Source: CAVVKW01 sp963749035 (GTDB taxonomy: Bacteria > Verrucomicrobiota > Verrucomicrobiia > Chthoniobacterales > JAATET01). Taken from it: a stretch of 64,000 nucleotides of DNA. Location: positions 295,209-359,208 of the forward strand of contig CAVVKW010000001.1 in the NCBI GenBank assembly GCA_963749035.1. The letters run 5' to 3'. Position numbers and translations under genes: made by a program. Shown here piece by piece: positions 1 through 7,750 of the stretch. The notes under the pieces are model-generated. The model was given only the letters and a program-made list of their open reading frames with translations. It did no database searches and was not told where the DNA came from. Numbering within the stretch: the first letter of the stretch is position 1; each line of letters opens with the position of its first letter.

Positions 1-1
1 C

Positions 2-553
2 AAAGGTGGTGACGTCACGCTCGCGTTCCGCAGATGGAAACGGCCATCTGTGAAGTCGGGCAGCACTCTCAAGACTGTGTTGGGATTGGTGTCGATTTCT
101 ACTGTAAGCAGCTGCACACCAAATGAGATATCGAACGATGATGCCCGGAAGGCTGGATACCGCGACCGCAGAGACCTTCTCGATGAGTTAGATCAACGGG
201 AAGGAGAGATTTATCGAATTCGATTGGCCTATGCTGGAGACGACCCAAGAATTGCCCTGCGGGAAGACGCCAATCTCACTGACGAGGATGTTCGAGAGAT
301 TAAAACTCAACTGGAACGTTATGATCGCGCTTCCCGACAAGGAGATTGGACACGCAAGTTCTTGGAATTGATCGCAAGTCATCCCATGTTGGCGGCGGTA
401 GAGTTGGCAGCGAAGGCCGGAGTCGAGAAAGATTGGCTGAAGATCAACGTCCGCAAACTCAAGAACCTTGGACTAACGATCAGCCATCAACCTGGATACG
501 AGATATCCCCGCGTGGTAAAGAATACCTGCGGCGAACCACTGAACGGGCATAA
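2..553 (+). CDS. ASCH-domain protein, 5' partial
   Basis: The reading frame is open to the window edge, so the true start lies upstream; a GTG at 50 would cut into conserved sequence. The visible 183 residues begin with a segment of the form DVTLAFRRWKRPSVKSGSTL, which is typical of small ASCH-domain proteins, a PUA-like RNA-binding fold. The C-terminal third (KFLELIASHP to SPRGKEYL) looks like a winged-helix extension seen in one branch of this family. The biological role is unknown; RNA or modified-nucleotide binding is known only for some relatives. The stop codon sits inside an attC-like structure, so the gene may be an integron-type cassette. No neighbouring gene shares its strand. Confidence 0.75.
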   Translation, partial: KGGDVTLAFRRWKRPSVKSGSTLKTVLGLVSISTVSSCTPNEISNDDARKAGYRDRRDLLDELDQREGEIYRIRLAYAGDDPRIALREDANLTDEDVREIKTQLERYDRASRQGDWTRKFLELIASHPMLAAVELAAKAGVEKDWLKINVRKLKNLGLTISHQPGYEISPRGKEYLRRTTERA

Positions 554-673
554 CAAGCGGGTGCTGCCAACAGGCTACCCGCTGCGAGTCGAAAGCGTCA
601 TGGCAATCACAACCTTAACCTTAAAGTGAAGCGGCGCTGCCGGTAGCCTGTGGCAGACCCTTGACGGTAGGGC
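548..673. repeat. attC-like recombination site
   Basis: Two long arms can pair: 564-579 (CTGCCAACAGGCTACC) and 642-656 (GGTAGCCTGTGGCAG). They match perfectly except for one extra A in the left arm, which is the extrahelical-base pattern of integron attC sites. Outside them, GGGT can pair with ACCC and CAA with TTG, as in the R and L boxes. The left end, GCATAAC at 548-554, spans the stop codon and resembles an R'' box (RYYYAAC). The right end, GGTAGGG at 666-672, is a degenerate R' box (GTTRRRY). No integrase is visible in the window. The match is by eye. Confidence 0.45.
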
Positions 674-691
674 TGGCGCGCCGCGCCAGCC
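671..691. terminator. GC-rich hairpin between convergent genes
   Basis: The arms GGCTGGCGC (671-679) and GCGCCAGCC (683-691) pair perfectly with a 3-nt loop. The hairpin lies between the end of the ASCH gene and the end of a leftward lipoprotein gene, so it could stop transcription from both sides. There is no T-run, and it touches the right edge of the attC-like structure, so it could belong to that instead. Confidence 0.3.
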
Positions 692-748
692 GACTTCCAT
701 CCACCCAGCGCGTGCGACCGAAGTTCGGGAGCAACCCCGAGTGCCTCG

Positions 749-1195
749 TCAATAGGCCCCGTGGACTTTCGGGTGGTAACGAATCACGATCCAGTCCGCC
801 TTGGCGGTCCCGGCGAGCGGGAAGCTGACCGCGAACTCGTAGCGGTCCTGCTGCGCCCGTCCCTGTGGGGCATCGAGCGGGAACAGCTTCTCCGAAAACA
901 CCGCCCCATCCGCGTCAACGAGTTGCACGGCGACATGAGAGGGTGGCGGAAACCCGGGGCCGAAGATCCTGATGACGTTTCCACTGACGATCAATCGACC
1001 GGATACCTCGTAGGCCCTGGGGGCGGAAATGACGCCCCCCTCCGCTTCGACCGCGCGGACCGGGATCGGCGAATCATTGTTTCTCCCGTCTTCCACGAGC
1101 AGAGCGCAGCCGGACAGCCCAAACACGGCTGCAAACGTGAAGATGCGAAGGAGAACGATGACGGAGGTCGGGTGGCTGTGGTTTGGTGTTTTCAT
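749..1195 (-). CDS. Putative lipoprotein of a metal-cluster-associated family
   Basis: The 148-residue product starts MKTPNHSHPTSVIVLLRIFT and has a signal peptide ending in the lipobox LSGC, so it should be a lipid-anchored periplasmic or outer-membrane protein. The remainder is one beta-rich domain (VSGRLIVSGN...VAVQLVDADG...FAVSFPL...VIRYHPKVHGAY). A paralogue at 50195-50653 has the same architecture and the same RYHP-type end. No function is known. An alternative start at 1273 overlaps the preceding stop (ATGA) but would put 26 polar residues before the signal peptide. It lies directly downstream of the beta-propeller gene and is probably co-transcribed with it. Confidence 0.65.
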   Translation of the reverse strand: MKTPNHSHPTSVIVLLRIFTFAAVFGLSGCALLVEDGRNNDSPIPVRAVEAEGGVISAPRAYEVSGRLIVSGNVIRIFGPGFPPPSHVAVQLVDADGAVFSEKLFPLDAPQGRAQQDRYEFAVSFPLAGTAKADWIVIRYHPKVHGAY

Positions 1196-1269
1196 AATGG
1201 ATCGGGATTGCCGAAGCGATCTCGATGCGGAATGCCGGACGATCAAGACGGGTTCGAAGGGTTGCGGGT

Positions 1270-2184
1270 TCATTGCGAATTTTCCTCCCTGTTGTTGGTC
1301 GGAGCCGTGTCGGCATCAGCCGCGTCGGCTGTCCCGGTGGCTGACAGACCGATGAGGTCGATCTGTTCGCGGACGAATTGGTCGCCGCGCAGACTCACGA
1401 CGTGCAGTTGGCGGGGACCATCGAAGCGGAGCGTGTCGTTGATGAAAGCCATCGCCGTCGCCATTTCGATCCCGTCCACGATGACCGACATCGAGTGCTC
1501 GAAGATCGCGACGTAGGCGAAATGCCGGCCATCCGGACTGAAGGTGAGGCCGGACACGTTGCGGTAGCGAGGCCCGGCCTCGCCGTCGACGACAACGCGC
1601 CCGAAATCGCCATCCTGCACCGCGTAGGCGTATCGGGAACCGTCCGGTGAGAAGGTGAAGCTTCCCGGCAATGTCATGTCCCACATCTGGTCCGGTCGGC
1701 CATCGACCACGGCCATGAACTGGCGCCCGTCGGTTTTGGCAAAGAAGGCGAAACGCTGGCTGTCGGGACTCCAGACCGGCATCCCCTCGGCGCTCCGATC
1801 GAGGGCGGAAAACTCCCTGCCGTCCGCCACCACGACCGCCTTGCCGTCGCGCAACGCTCCGTAAGTCACCCGCCGGGAATCAGGGCTGAAACTCAGGCTG
1901 TCATTCGCTACGTCCTCGTAAGTCGGGCTTTGTTCGTCGTTGATGAAGACAGCCTCGCCGCCATTCTCCAACGCGGCAACGTAGGCGACGCGGTAACCGT
2001 CGGGGCTGACTCGCACCGTGCGGCTGATCACCCCAGGATGGAGTCTGGCGAGAGGCAATTGCTGCTTGAAGACCGTCGGCTCCGGCGAGGCAGCGTCGTC
2101 AACAGCCCGAGCGATTCCTGATGAAAATAGAAACACGCCGACAAGCCGAAGCCATTTCTTGAACGAGGTTTTCAAACGGTGCAT
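1270..2184 (-). CDS. Exported PD40/WD40-like beta-propeller protein (copy 1)
   Basis: This 304-residue protein has an N-terminal signal peptide (LRLVGVFLFSSGIARA) followed by repeated blocks of the form SPDSxRxAYxAxxDG with an intervening VVDG, characteristic of TolB-like PD40 beta-propellers. Repeats occur about every 45 residues. Two close paralogues lie within the heavy-metal operons at 28888 and 41773, so this copy probably belongs to the same functional group. No catalytic residues are apparent; binding of a ligand or protein partner is the likely role. The start at 2184 was chosen because the signal peptide follows it directly. The divergent protease gene begins about 150 bp upstream. 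Confidence 0.75.
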   Translation of the reverse strand: MHRLKTSFKKWLRLVGVFLFSSGIARAVDDAASPEPTVFKQQLPLARLHPGVISRTVRVSPDGYRVAYVAALENGGEAVFINDEQSPTYEDVANDSLSFSPDSRRVTYGALRDGKAVVVADGREFSALDRSAEGMPVWSPDSQRFAFFAKTDGRQFMAVVDGRPDQMWDMTLPGSFTFSPDGSRYAYAVQDGDFGRVVVDGEAGPRYRNVSGLTFSPDGRHFAYVAIFEHSMSVIVDGIEMATAMAFINDTLRFDGPRQLHVVSLRGDQFVREQIDLIGLSATGTADAADADTAPTNNREENSQ

Positions 2185-2337
2185 GGCTGGATCGGAAGGA
2201 CTCGCAAAGCCGGTGTGCCGAAGGCGTGTCCCAATCAGTGGAACGAGAACTCTGCTCGAAACCCTCAAATTTTCGCGCACTCCGGATGCCGGTGCTCCGA
2301 GCGACGCGTTCAGCACGAGACCTGCTTTGCAGGACGT

Positions 2338-3171
2338 GTGCGCTTTCGAACCCTCCCTGTCCTCCTCGCCGCTGCCGCGTGGTCGACGGTCTCATCGGGC
2401 AGGGCCGGGACCCTCGCGGAAATTCCCTTCCACCATCGGGATGGTTTTCTGTGGATCGAGGTCAGCGTGGACGGTCAGCGCGAGCCGCTGCATTTCCTGC
2501 TCGATTCCGGCGCGGCGTCGAGCGTTGTAAGCCTGGACGCGGCGCGCCGTCTGGATCTGAGCCTCGGGCGGCCTCTCCCCGTGCAAGGGGTGCACTCGCA
2601 AACGACGGCTTTTCGCATCCGTCGTTTCGAGGCCCAGATCGCGGGCATCGCGCTGCCGCGGTCCGTGTTGGCGCTCGACCTCGAAGCGGTGGGCGCGACC
2701 TGCCATCGGCCCATCGACGGACTCCTGGGCGCGGATTTTTTCCGGGGCCGCGTCGTCCAGATCGACTTCGCGGAGGAAAGAATCCGCCTGCTGGACGAGG
2801 CGCGCGCCGACTCCCGGAGTGTTATCCTGCCGGTCCGGATGCGCAACGACGCGATCTGCGTAGCGGTCGGAGTCGCCGGACAGCCGTCGCAGTGGTTGCG
2901 GCTCGATACCGGGTGCGACTCCGCTCTCGAATGGGTGACCGGCGATGCCCGGGCGCGCGATGCCCGCGGCGCTTCGGTCGGCTTGACGAGCGCTCGCGCC
3001 GACACGATCCGCGTGGATGTCGATCTTGGCGGGCGCACGCTGAGGGGGATCGAAGCCGGAGTCCATCACCGGCAGATCTTTCCTCGCGAAGCCGGGTTGC
3101 TGGGCACCGGACTCCTCTCGAAATTCCGCGTCACGGTCGATGGACCGGGGCGGCGCGTGATTCTCGATTGA
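2338..3171 (+). CDS. Exported two-lobed retropepsin-like aspartic protease
   Basis: The product has 277 residues if translation starts at GTG 2338, which places a signal peptide (RTLPVLLAAAAWSTVSSGRA) at the N-terminus; the frame is open further upstream but without signal-like sequence. Two retropepsin-like units are visible: the first has FLLDSGAASSVVS and GLLGADFF, the second has LRLDTGCDSALEW and GLLGTGLL. Each unit carries the catalytic D(S/T)G motif and ends in a strand of the type VxIDFxxxxIRLL. One chain may therefore form a pepsin-like two-lobed enzyme. It should act in the periplasm. The substrate is unknown. Confidence 0.7.
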   Translation: MRFRTLPVLLAAAAWSTVSSGRAGTLAEIPFHHRDGFLWIEVSVDGQREPLHFLLDSGAASSVVSLDAARRLDLSLGRPLPVQGVHSQTTAFRIRRFEAQIAGIALPRSVLALDLEAVGATCHRPIDGLLGADFFRGRVVQIDFAEERIRLLDEARADSRSVILPVRMRNDAICVAVGVAGQPSQWLRLDTGCDSALEWVTGDARARDARGASVGLTSARADTIRVDVDLGGRTLRGIEAGVHHRQIFPREAGLLGTGLLSKFRVTVDGPGRRVILD

Positions 3172-3339
3172 CGCCGCGCCGGTCGCGGAAATCGACGCGG
3201 ACTCCCCATTCCGGAAAAAAACTTCCGAAACCATGAGGGATTTGCGTCCGCATGGCGTTTCACCCAATAGAGCCGAATGGAATCCAAAGGGATCGACCGG
3301 CCGGCTCGAAAAGAGAAACCAAAACCGAAAGAAACCACC

Positions 3340-3627
3340 ATGAACTCCTCCACCAAAATCCTCAGCGCGCTTGCCCTCGGCGGCCTTCTGGCCGGCACGG
3401 CCCTGGCCGGGCCGGGCGACGCCCATTCGCGTTCCGCCTCACTGGCCACCCAGGACAACCCGGTCACGATCGGGCTGTTTCGCAGCAACAACGTGTCCTC
3501 CACCAAGACGGACTGCCTCGGGATGACCAAGCAGACCAAACTGCTCCCCAACGCAAATCCGAAGGCACGTGGCCTTCAGGAGGTCGTCGTCGGCTATCGC
3601 TGCAAGGGCATGGCCGATGCGGGATAA
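3340..3627 (+). CDS. Small exported protein of unknown function
   Basis: This 95-residue protein starts MNSSTKILSALALGGLLAGT and has a clear signal peptide cleaved near ALAG. The mature part is short and polar with two cysteines (TDCLGM and YRCKGM) that could form one disulfide. A GAAAGAAA stretch lies about 6 to 13 bases before the ATG and may serve as ribosome binding site. I do not recognise the family. It precedes an ion channel gene by 111 bp on the same strand and could be co-transcribed. Confidence 0.6.
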   Translation: MNSSTKILSALALGGLLAGTALAGPGDAHSRSASLATQDNPVTIGLFRSNNVSSTKTDCLGMTKQTKLLPNANPKARGLQEVVVGYRCKGMADAG

Positions 3628-3738
3628 TCGGCGAGCGGCTGCGACGAACTCGCAACCCTTCGCCCACGAAACCCCAGCCATCCAGCGGGAACGGGACATC
3701 CCCGATCCCGCCGTTGGTCAGGAAGGACGCTCCCACTC

Positions 3739-4779
3739 GTGAGCGTTCTTCTTTTCGTCCTGGGCTCGGCGTTGATCGCGCTCACGCTCGTGGACGCGCT
3801 GTGGACCACGATCGTTCCGCACGGCGCCGGCCCCCTCACGGCCCGCGTCTGCCGGGGATTTTGGTTTATGGCGAAACGCAGCCCAGCCCGCGCGCGGGAG
3901 ATTCTCCTGCCCGCGGTCGGGAGCATCAGCCTGCTCGCCGTCATCATCGGCTGGGTCACGCTGCTCTGGATCGGCTGGTGGATGCTATTCTCCGCCAACC
4001 CAAGTAGCGTTCTGCACGGCCAAAGTCAGACGGCAGCCGATTCTTGGAGTCGCGCCTACTTCGCCGGGTTCACGCTATTTACGCTGGGTGTGGGCGATTA
4101 CGTCCCGAACGGATCGGGCTGGCAGGTGGCCACGGCGCTGGCCTCCTTCAGCGGATTGTTTCTGATCACCTTGTCGATCACCTACCTCCTGCCGGTGCTC
4201 TCCGCGGCGACGGAGAAGCGTCAGCTCGCCGCCATGATTCGCGACCTCGGTCGCGATCCGACGAGTCTCATCGTCGAGAGCTGGGACGGCGACGGATTCG
4301 ACCGCTTGATGGAGCAACTCACGGCCACGGTCTGGCCCAAGATCCACCTGCACGTCCAACGCCACCTGGCGTATCCGATTCTTCACTATTTCCACACCAA
4401 TCGGCCCGAGACTTCGCTCGCCGTCCGCGTCGCGGTGCTGGATGAAGCTCTGCTGGTGCTCGCCCACGGCGTTGCGAAGGACGCCCGGCCCCGACCGTGG
4501 GTTCTGGCTCCAACCCAACGGGCAGTCGGCAGCATGCTGGAGGTGCTTGAGACCCGCTTCATCCACGTCGCGACGGACGATCCCCCGATTTCCGATACGA
4601 CCGAGATCGCCGCCGCCGGCATCCCGCTGGCGGACGGTGAGGCATTCCGACGCGCCATCGCGGGCCTGGGCGTTCGACGGCGGCGGCTGCGCGGCCTGGT
4701 TGAAGACGCGGGGTGGTCCTGGCGGGACGTGCTGGAGCCGACTGCCAGCGCGGAACCAACGAAAGCCAATTCAACATGA
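3739..4779 (+). CDS. Two-pore-helix ion channel family protein
   Basis: The 346-residue protein has an N-terminal membrane helix (1-27), a helix around residues 63-86, a re-entrant pore segment with the filter-like motif TLGVGDY, and a following helix (GLFLITLSITYLLPVL). This order matches the bacterial ion-channel family related to K+ channels (Pfam Ion_trans_2). The C-terminal half is cytoplasmic and lacks a recognisable RCK nucleotide-binding domain. The filter TLGVGDY differs from the canonical TVGYGD, so ion selectivity is uncertain. Its stop overlaps the ATG of the next gene (ATGA), implying translational coupling to the permease. Confidence 0.75.
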   Translation: MSVLLFVLGSALIALTLVDALWTTIVPHGAGPLTARVCRGFWFMAKRSPARAREILLPAVGSISLLAVIIGWVTLLWIGWWMLFSANPSSVLHGQSQTAADSWSRAYFAGFTLFTLGVGDYVPNGSGWQVATALASFSGLFLITLSITYLLPVLSAATEKRQLAAMIRDLGRDPTSLIVESWDGDGFDRLMEQLTATVWPKIHLHVQRHLAYPILHYFHTNRPETSLAVRVAVLDEALLVLAHGVAKDARPRPWVLAPTQRAVGSMLEVLETRFIHVATDDPPISDTTEIAAAGIPLADGEAFRRAIAGLGVRRRRLRGLVEDAGWSWRDVLEPTASAEPTKANST

Positions 4780-6122
4780 GAAACTCCGATCATCAAAACC
4801 ACCCGGGCGGGTCCGCCCCCGAAGACGACGGCCAATACCAGAAAAACAGTCTTTCACTGACCGGAGCGGTCGCGATGGGGACCGGCGTCATGATCGGCGC
4901 CGGCATCTTCGCTCTCACCGGCCAGATCGCCGCGCAGGCCGGCGGGTTGTTTCCCTACGCCTTCCTGGCCGCCGCCCTCGTCACCGCCTTCAGCGCCTAC
5001 TCCTACATCAAGCTGTCCAACGCCCACCCCTCGGCGGGCGGGATCGCGATGTATCTCGAGAAAGCCTACGGCAAGGGAACGATGACCGCCGGGTGCGCCC
5101 TGCTCATGTATTTCTCGATGGTCATCAACCAAAGCCTGGTCGCCCGCACCTTCGGGGCCTACACGCTGCAACTCTTCGACGGCGAACAGCCCGCCTGGCT
5201 CGTCCCCGCGCTGGGCGTCGGATTGCTCGCCTTCGCCTTCATCGCCAACGTCGCGGGCAATCGGTTCATCGGCACGTTTTCGCTGGTGATGGCCATCGTG
5301 AAGATCGGCGGCATCGCGGTTTTCGCCATCGTCGGGCTCTGGGTGGCCGACTTTTCCTTCGACGGACTCACGGCGACCAAGGACGCCTCCACCGGCGGAT
5401 TTATCGCCAGCATCGCGCTCGGCATTCTGGCCTACAAGGGGTTCACGACCATTACGAACAGCGGTGGGGAAGTGAAAGACCCTCATCGGAACGTCAGCCG
5501 CGCGATCATCATCTCCATCCTGATCTGCGTCGGCCTGTATTTCGTCATGGCCTGGGCCGTGGCCAGCGCTCTGAGCGTGGATGAGATCATCAAAGCCCAG
5601 GATTACGCCCTGGCCGAGGCCGCCCGCCCGGCGGTCGGACGCTACGGCGTGTGGTTCACCGTCGGGCTCGCCGTCGCGGCCACGGTTTCCGGAGTCATCG
5701 CCAGCGTCTTCGCGGTGTCGCGGATGCTCGCCATGCTCACGGACATGAAGCTCGTGCCCCACAAGCATTTCGGCATGCCCGGGCGGGTCCAGAAGCACAC
5801 CCTCGTTTACACCATCGTGATCGCGATGGGTCTCACGATCTTCTTCGACCTGAGCCGAATCGCGTCGCTGGGCGCGATCTTCTACCTCGTCATGGACCTC
5901 GCCGTGCACTGGGGCGTGCTGCGACACCTTCGCAAGGACATCGGGGCAAACGCCATCATCCTCATCACGGCCATCGTGCTCGATGTCGTCGTGCTCGGGG
6001 CGTTTCTCGCGGTCAAAGCTGGAAGTGACCCGATGGTGCTCATCGTCTCCGTCGTCGGCATCGCTCTGATCTTCGGCGGCGAGTGGCTCTTCCTCCGCTG
6101 GAGGGGGGCAACCTCCGCCTAG
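4776..6122 (+). CDS. APC-superfamily amino-acid permease
   Basis: The 448-residue protein has about twelve hydrophobic helices. The first carries the APC signature TGVMIGAGIFALTGQIAAQAG. The start at 4776 overlaps the previous stop, and the N-terminal 30 residues are polar and cytoplasmic. It belongs to the amino acid-polyamine-organocation family and probably imports an amino acid or exchanges it for another substrate; the substrate cannot be read from the sequence. Coupling to an ion channel suggests a role in osmotic or ion homeostasis, which is inference. Confidence 0.8.
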   Translation: MRNSDHQNHPGGSAPEDDGQYQKNSLSLTGAVAMGTGVMIGAGIFALTGQIAAQAGGLFPYAFLAAALVTAFSAYSYIKLSNAHPSAGGIAMYLEKAYGKGTMTAGCALLMYFSMVINQSLVARTFGAYTLQLFDGEQPAWLVPALGVGLLAFAFIANVAGNRFIGTFSLVMAIVKIGGIAVFAIVGLWVADFSFDGLTATKDASTGGFIASIALGILAYKGFTTITNSGGEVKDPHRNVSRAIIISILICVGLYFVMAWAVASALSVDEIIKAQDYALAEAARPAVGRYGVWFTVGLAVAATVSGVIASVFAVSRMLAMLTDMKLVPHKHFGMPGRVQKHTLVYTIVIAMGLTIFFDLSRIASLGAIFYLVMDLAVHWGVLRHLRKDIGANAIILITAIVLDVVVLGAFLAVKAGSDPMVLIVSVVGIALIFGGEWLFLRWRGATSA

Positions 6123-6175
6123 GAATCGGAACCAATCCCTCCCGCTTTCTAGCGGCGGACGGCAGTCACCCGGTC

Positions 6176-6197
6176 TTCCTCGACCTTCGTCGAGGAA
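6176..6197. terminator. Bidirectional hairpin terminator candidate
   Basis: The arms TTCCTCGAC (6176-6184) and GTCGAGGAA (6189-6197) pair perfectly across a 4-nt loop. The hairpin lies between the convergent permease and kinase genes. It is followed by AGAG rather than a T-run. Confidence 0.5.
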
Positions 6198-6290
6198 AGA
6201 GCCTGAATGACGCTGTGCGCACTCTCAATCGCCCAAGGGCGCGTCAGACTGCGCCGCTTCCAAGCATCCGGCCGAGCCGCTGCTTTGGCC

Positions 6291-7055
6291 TTACGTTGGA
6301 TTGAGACCTTCGATTTCGAGGGCCGCTTTTCCGTAGTAGTGCTCATAAGCCCTAGAATAATGCAGCGGACCCTCCGGGGCAAGCTCCACGTAGGAGACCG
6401 GCAGTGATTTCCCGACCAGCCCGCGAGCGCCGAGATTGTGGACCAGGGTGAAACTGACGCTGTTGTTCGCGTGATACTTGTCCATCAACTTGAGGATCGA
6501 GGATTGAACCCTCCGATGATTGGCGGCCAGATCGGCCAGCGGCACCCCTCGTCCCTCCGTCTTCGCGCGTTCGAGAGATCCGTAAAGCGCCATCTCGATG
6601 TCCCGGAACACGTAGGCAACATCGACCCTCCATTTACAATGCAACGCCAGGTCAATCATTCGAGCGGCCCATGCAGGCTGGTCCAAAGTGCCATCCCAGG
6701 CCAACTCTGGCGTCGGCTCGTGCTCGAGAGCGTGCGTCTTTCCTGCGGCCCAGCCTCCTGCCATGAAGCGGACGATTTTCCCCTCACCTCCGCGTTTCAA
6801 TTCGCGCTGCAATCGACCGTGCGAATAGCGCCAGGCGCATTCCCAACCGGGCAGAAGGTCGCGAGCCTGACCTTTGGGAACGTCTCGATAGCGCTCGTCC
6901 AGAAATCGGGCGATGTCCGTGCTGACGATGCGGCCACCACGTGACTCGGGTAGGTCGTCGTAGATGCGATCCGCTTCCGCCGTGTCATCGAGAAGCTGCT
7001 CAAAAGCAGCCAGCGCTTCTTCCTGCTCGGGGTTCAACTGCGGAGACGCTGCCAT
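6291..7055 (-). CDS. Zeta-toxin-like P-loop kinase
   Basis: The 254-residue protein contains a P-loop, FMAGGWAAGKTHAL, at about residue 97. The following helices resemble zeta toxins, which phosphorylate UDP-activated cell-wall sugars. A long N-terminal helical region precedes the P-loop, which is more than in the classical zeta domain. No standard epsilon antitoxin is present; a short uncharacterised frame overlaps its 5' end. The gene is bounded by a hairpin on its 3' side. It could also be a different P-loop kinase, because only the P-loop and overall layout support the call. Confidence 0.5.
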   Translation of the reverse strand: MAASPQLNPEQEEALAAFEQLLDDTAEADRIYDDLPESRGGRIVSTDIARFLDERYRDVPKGQARDLLPGWECAWRYSHGRLQRELKRGGEGKIVRFMAGGWAAGKTHALEHEPTPELAWDGTLDQPAWAARMIDLALHCKWRVDVAYVFRDIEMALYGSLERAKTEGRGVPLADLAANHRRVQSSILKLMDKYHANNSVSFTLVHNLGARGLVGKSLPVSYVELAPEGPLHYSRAYEHYYGKAALEIEGLNPT

Positions 7056-7162
7056 GCCGTCTTCTCGATTGCCTCAACTACGAGCTGCGCGTCAAGCGTC
7101 GGCGACCGTAGAGGACCAAATGATTTCGCAATCGGCTTCCGCGGACCTTCGGGTGGTAGCAG
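7034..7162 (-). CDS. Possible short ORF overlapping the zeta-like gene start
   Basis: The frame translates to a coherent peptide (LLPPEGPRKPIAKSFGPL then SPTLDAQLVVEAIEKTAW) and ends 22 bases inside the zeta-like gene. There is no ATG or GTG in frame; a CTG at 7162 or a TTG further upstream near the remnant at 7200 would have to be used. It may be the 3' part of a small partner gene whose start was lost when the neighbouring remnant joined it. It could equally be a chance open frame. Confidence 0.3.
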   Translation of the reverse strand: MLPPEGPRKPIAKSFGPLRSPTLDAQLVVEAIEKTAWQRLRS

Positions 7163-7192
7163 GCGACGCTTCGATCCGCCGAGCTGTCCCCG

Positions 7193-7290
7193 TGATTCCC
7201 TCAATGCTCATGAGGAACTTCGTGCTGGTGCGGATGGGAATGCGCGAGGTCGCCATGACGATGCTCGTGAGTGTGGTAATCCCCGGGCGG
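7193..7290 (-). pseudogene. Remnant of the His-rich tail of an MFS gene
   Basis: The minus strand of this stretch encodes PPGDYHTHEHRHGDLAHSHP and then HQHEVPHEH with a stop at 7201. It matches the C-terminus of the MFS permease at 27551 over about 88 bases with only about seven differences, including a few bases past the stop. There is no start codon in frame and no transporter sequence upstream. It is a truncated copy left by a duplication or recombination. Confidence 0.7.
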
Positions 7291-7318
7291 GATTGGATGT
7301 ACGGGAAGGGCGGCGCGT

Positions 7319-7354
7319 TGACATCTCTATATACACGGAATAGTGTATCCGTGT
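7319..7354 (+). promoter_or_regulatory. Promoter with ArsR-type operator
   Basis: TTGACA at 7319-7324 and TAGTGT at 7342-7347 are separated by 17 bases. A perfect inverted repeat, ACACGGA (7333-7339) and TCCGTGT (7348-7354), spans the -10 element. Binding of the ArsR-type regulator encoded immediately downstream would block RNA polymerase, as is usual for autoregulated ArsR/SmtB operons. Confidence 0.6.
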
Positions 7355-7745
7355 GAATGGACAATTTGGAACCTCCTGCGGTTCGGAGTTGGGCGAATGC
7401 TCTCCGAAGCCGCCGCTCGCAGATCGGCTTCTATTGACGACGGAGAGCGCCGGAATGCTGGCGGAAATTTTCGAAATGCTGGCGAGTGACACCCGTCTGC
7501 GCATCCTCCACGTCCTGGTGAAGGACGGTGAGATTTCTCCGAGCGGCTTGGCGAACCGGATCGACATGAAGCCGCAGGCCGTCAGCAACCAGCTCCAACG
7601 CCTGTCGGATCGGGGAATCGTCCAGACGCGTCGCGAAGGGAACAACGTGCTCTACCGCATCGTCGATCCTTGCGTTGCCACCCTCATCGATCGCGGTCTT
7701 TGTCTGCTGGAGGATCGCGCGGCTTCGGACTCCGCGAAGGCGTAG
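7353..7745 (+). CDS. ArsR/SmtB-family transcriptional regulator
   Basis: The core IFEMLASDTRLRILHVLV followed by MKPQAVSNQLQRLSDRGIV is the winged helix of ArsR-type repressors. The start is uncertain: GTG 7353 lies right at the predicted transcription start and would give a leaderless message, whereas ATG 7455 keeps the whole winged helix and has GGAG upstream. The gene heads an operon for an ABC export system, so it probably represses that system until an effector binds. Cysteines are limited to the N-terminal extension and the DPC and GLCLLE segments near the C-terminus; the effector cannot be assigned. Confidence 0.8.
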   Translation: MNGQFGTSCGSELGECSPKPPLADRLLLTTESAGMLAEIFEMLASDTRLRILHVLVKDGEISPSGLANRIDMKPQAVSNQLQRLSDRGIVQTRREGNNVLYRIVDPCVATLIDRGLCLLEDRAASDSAKA

Positions 7746-7750
7746 CCTCC

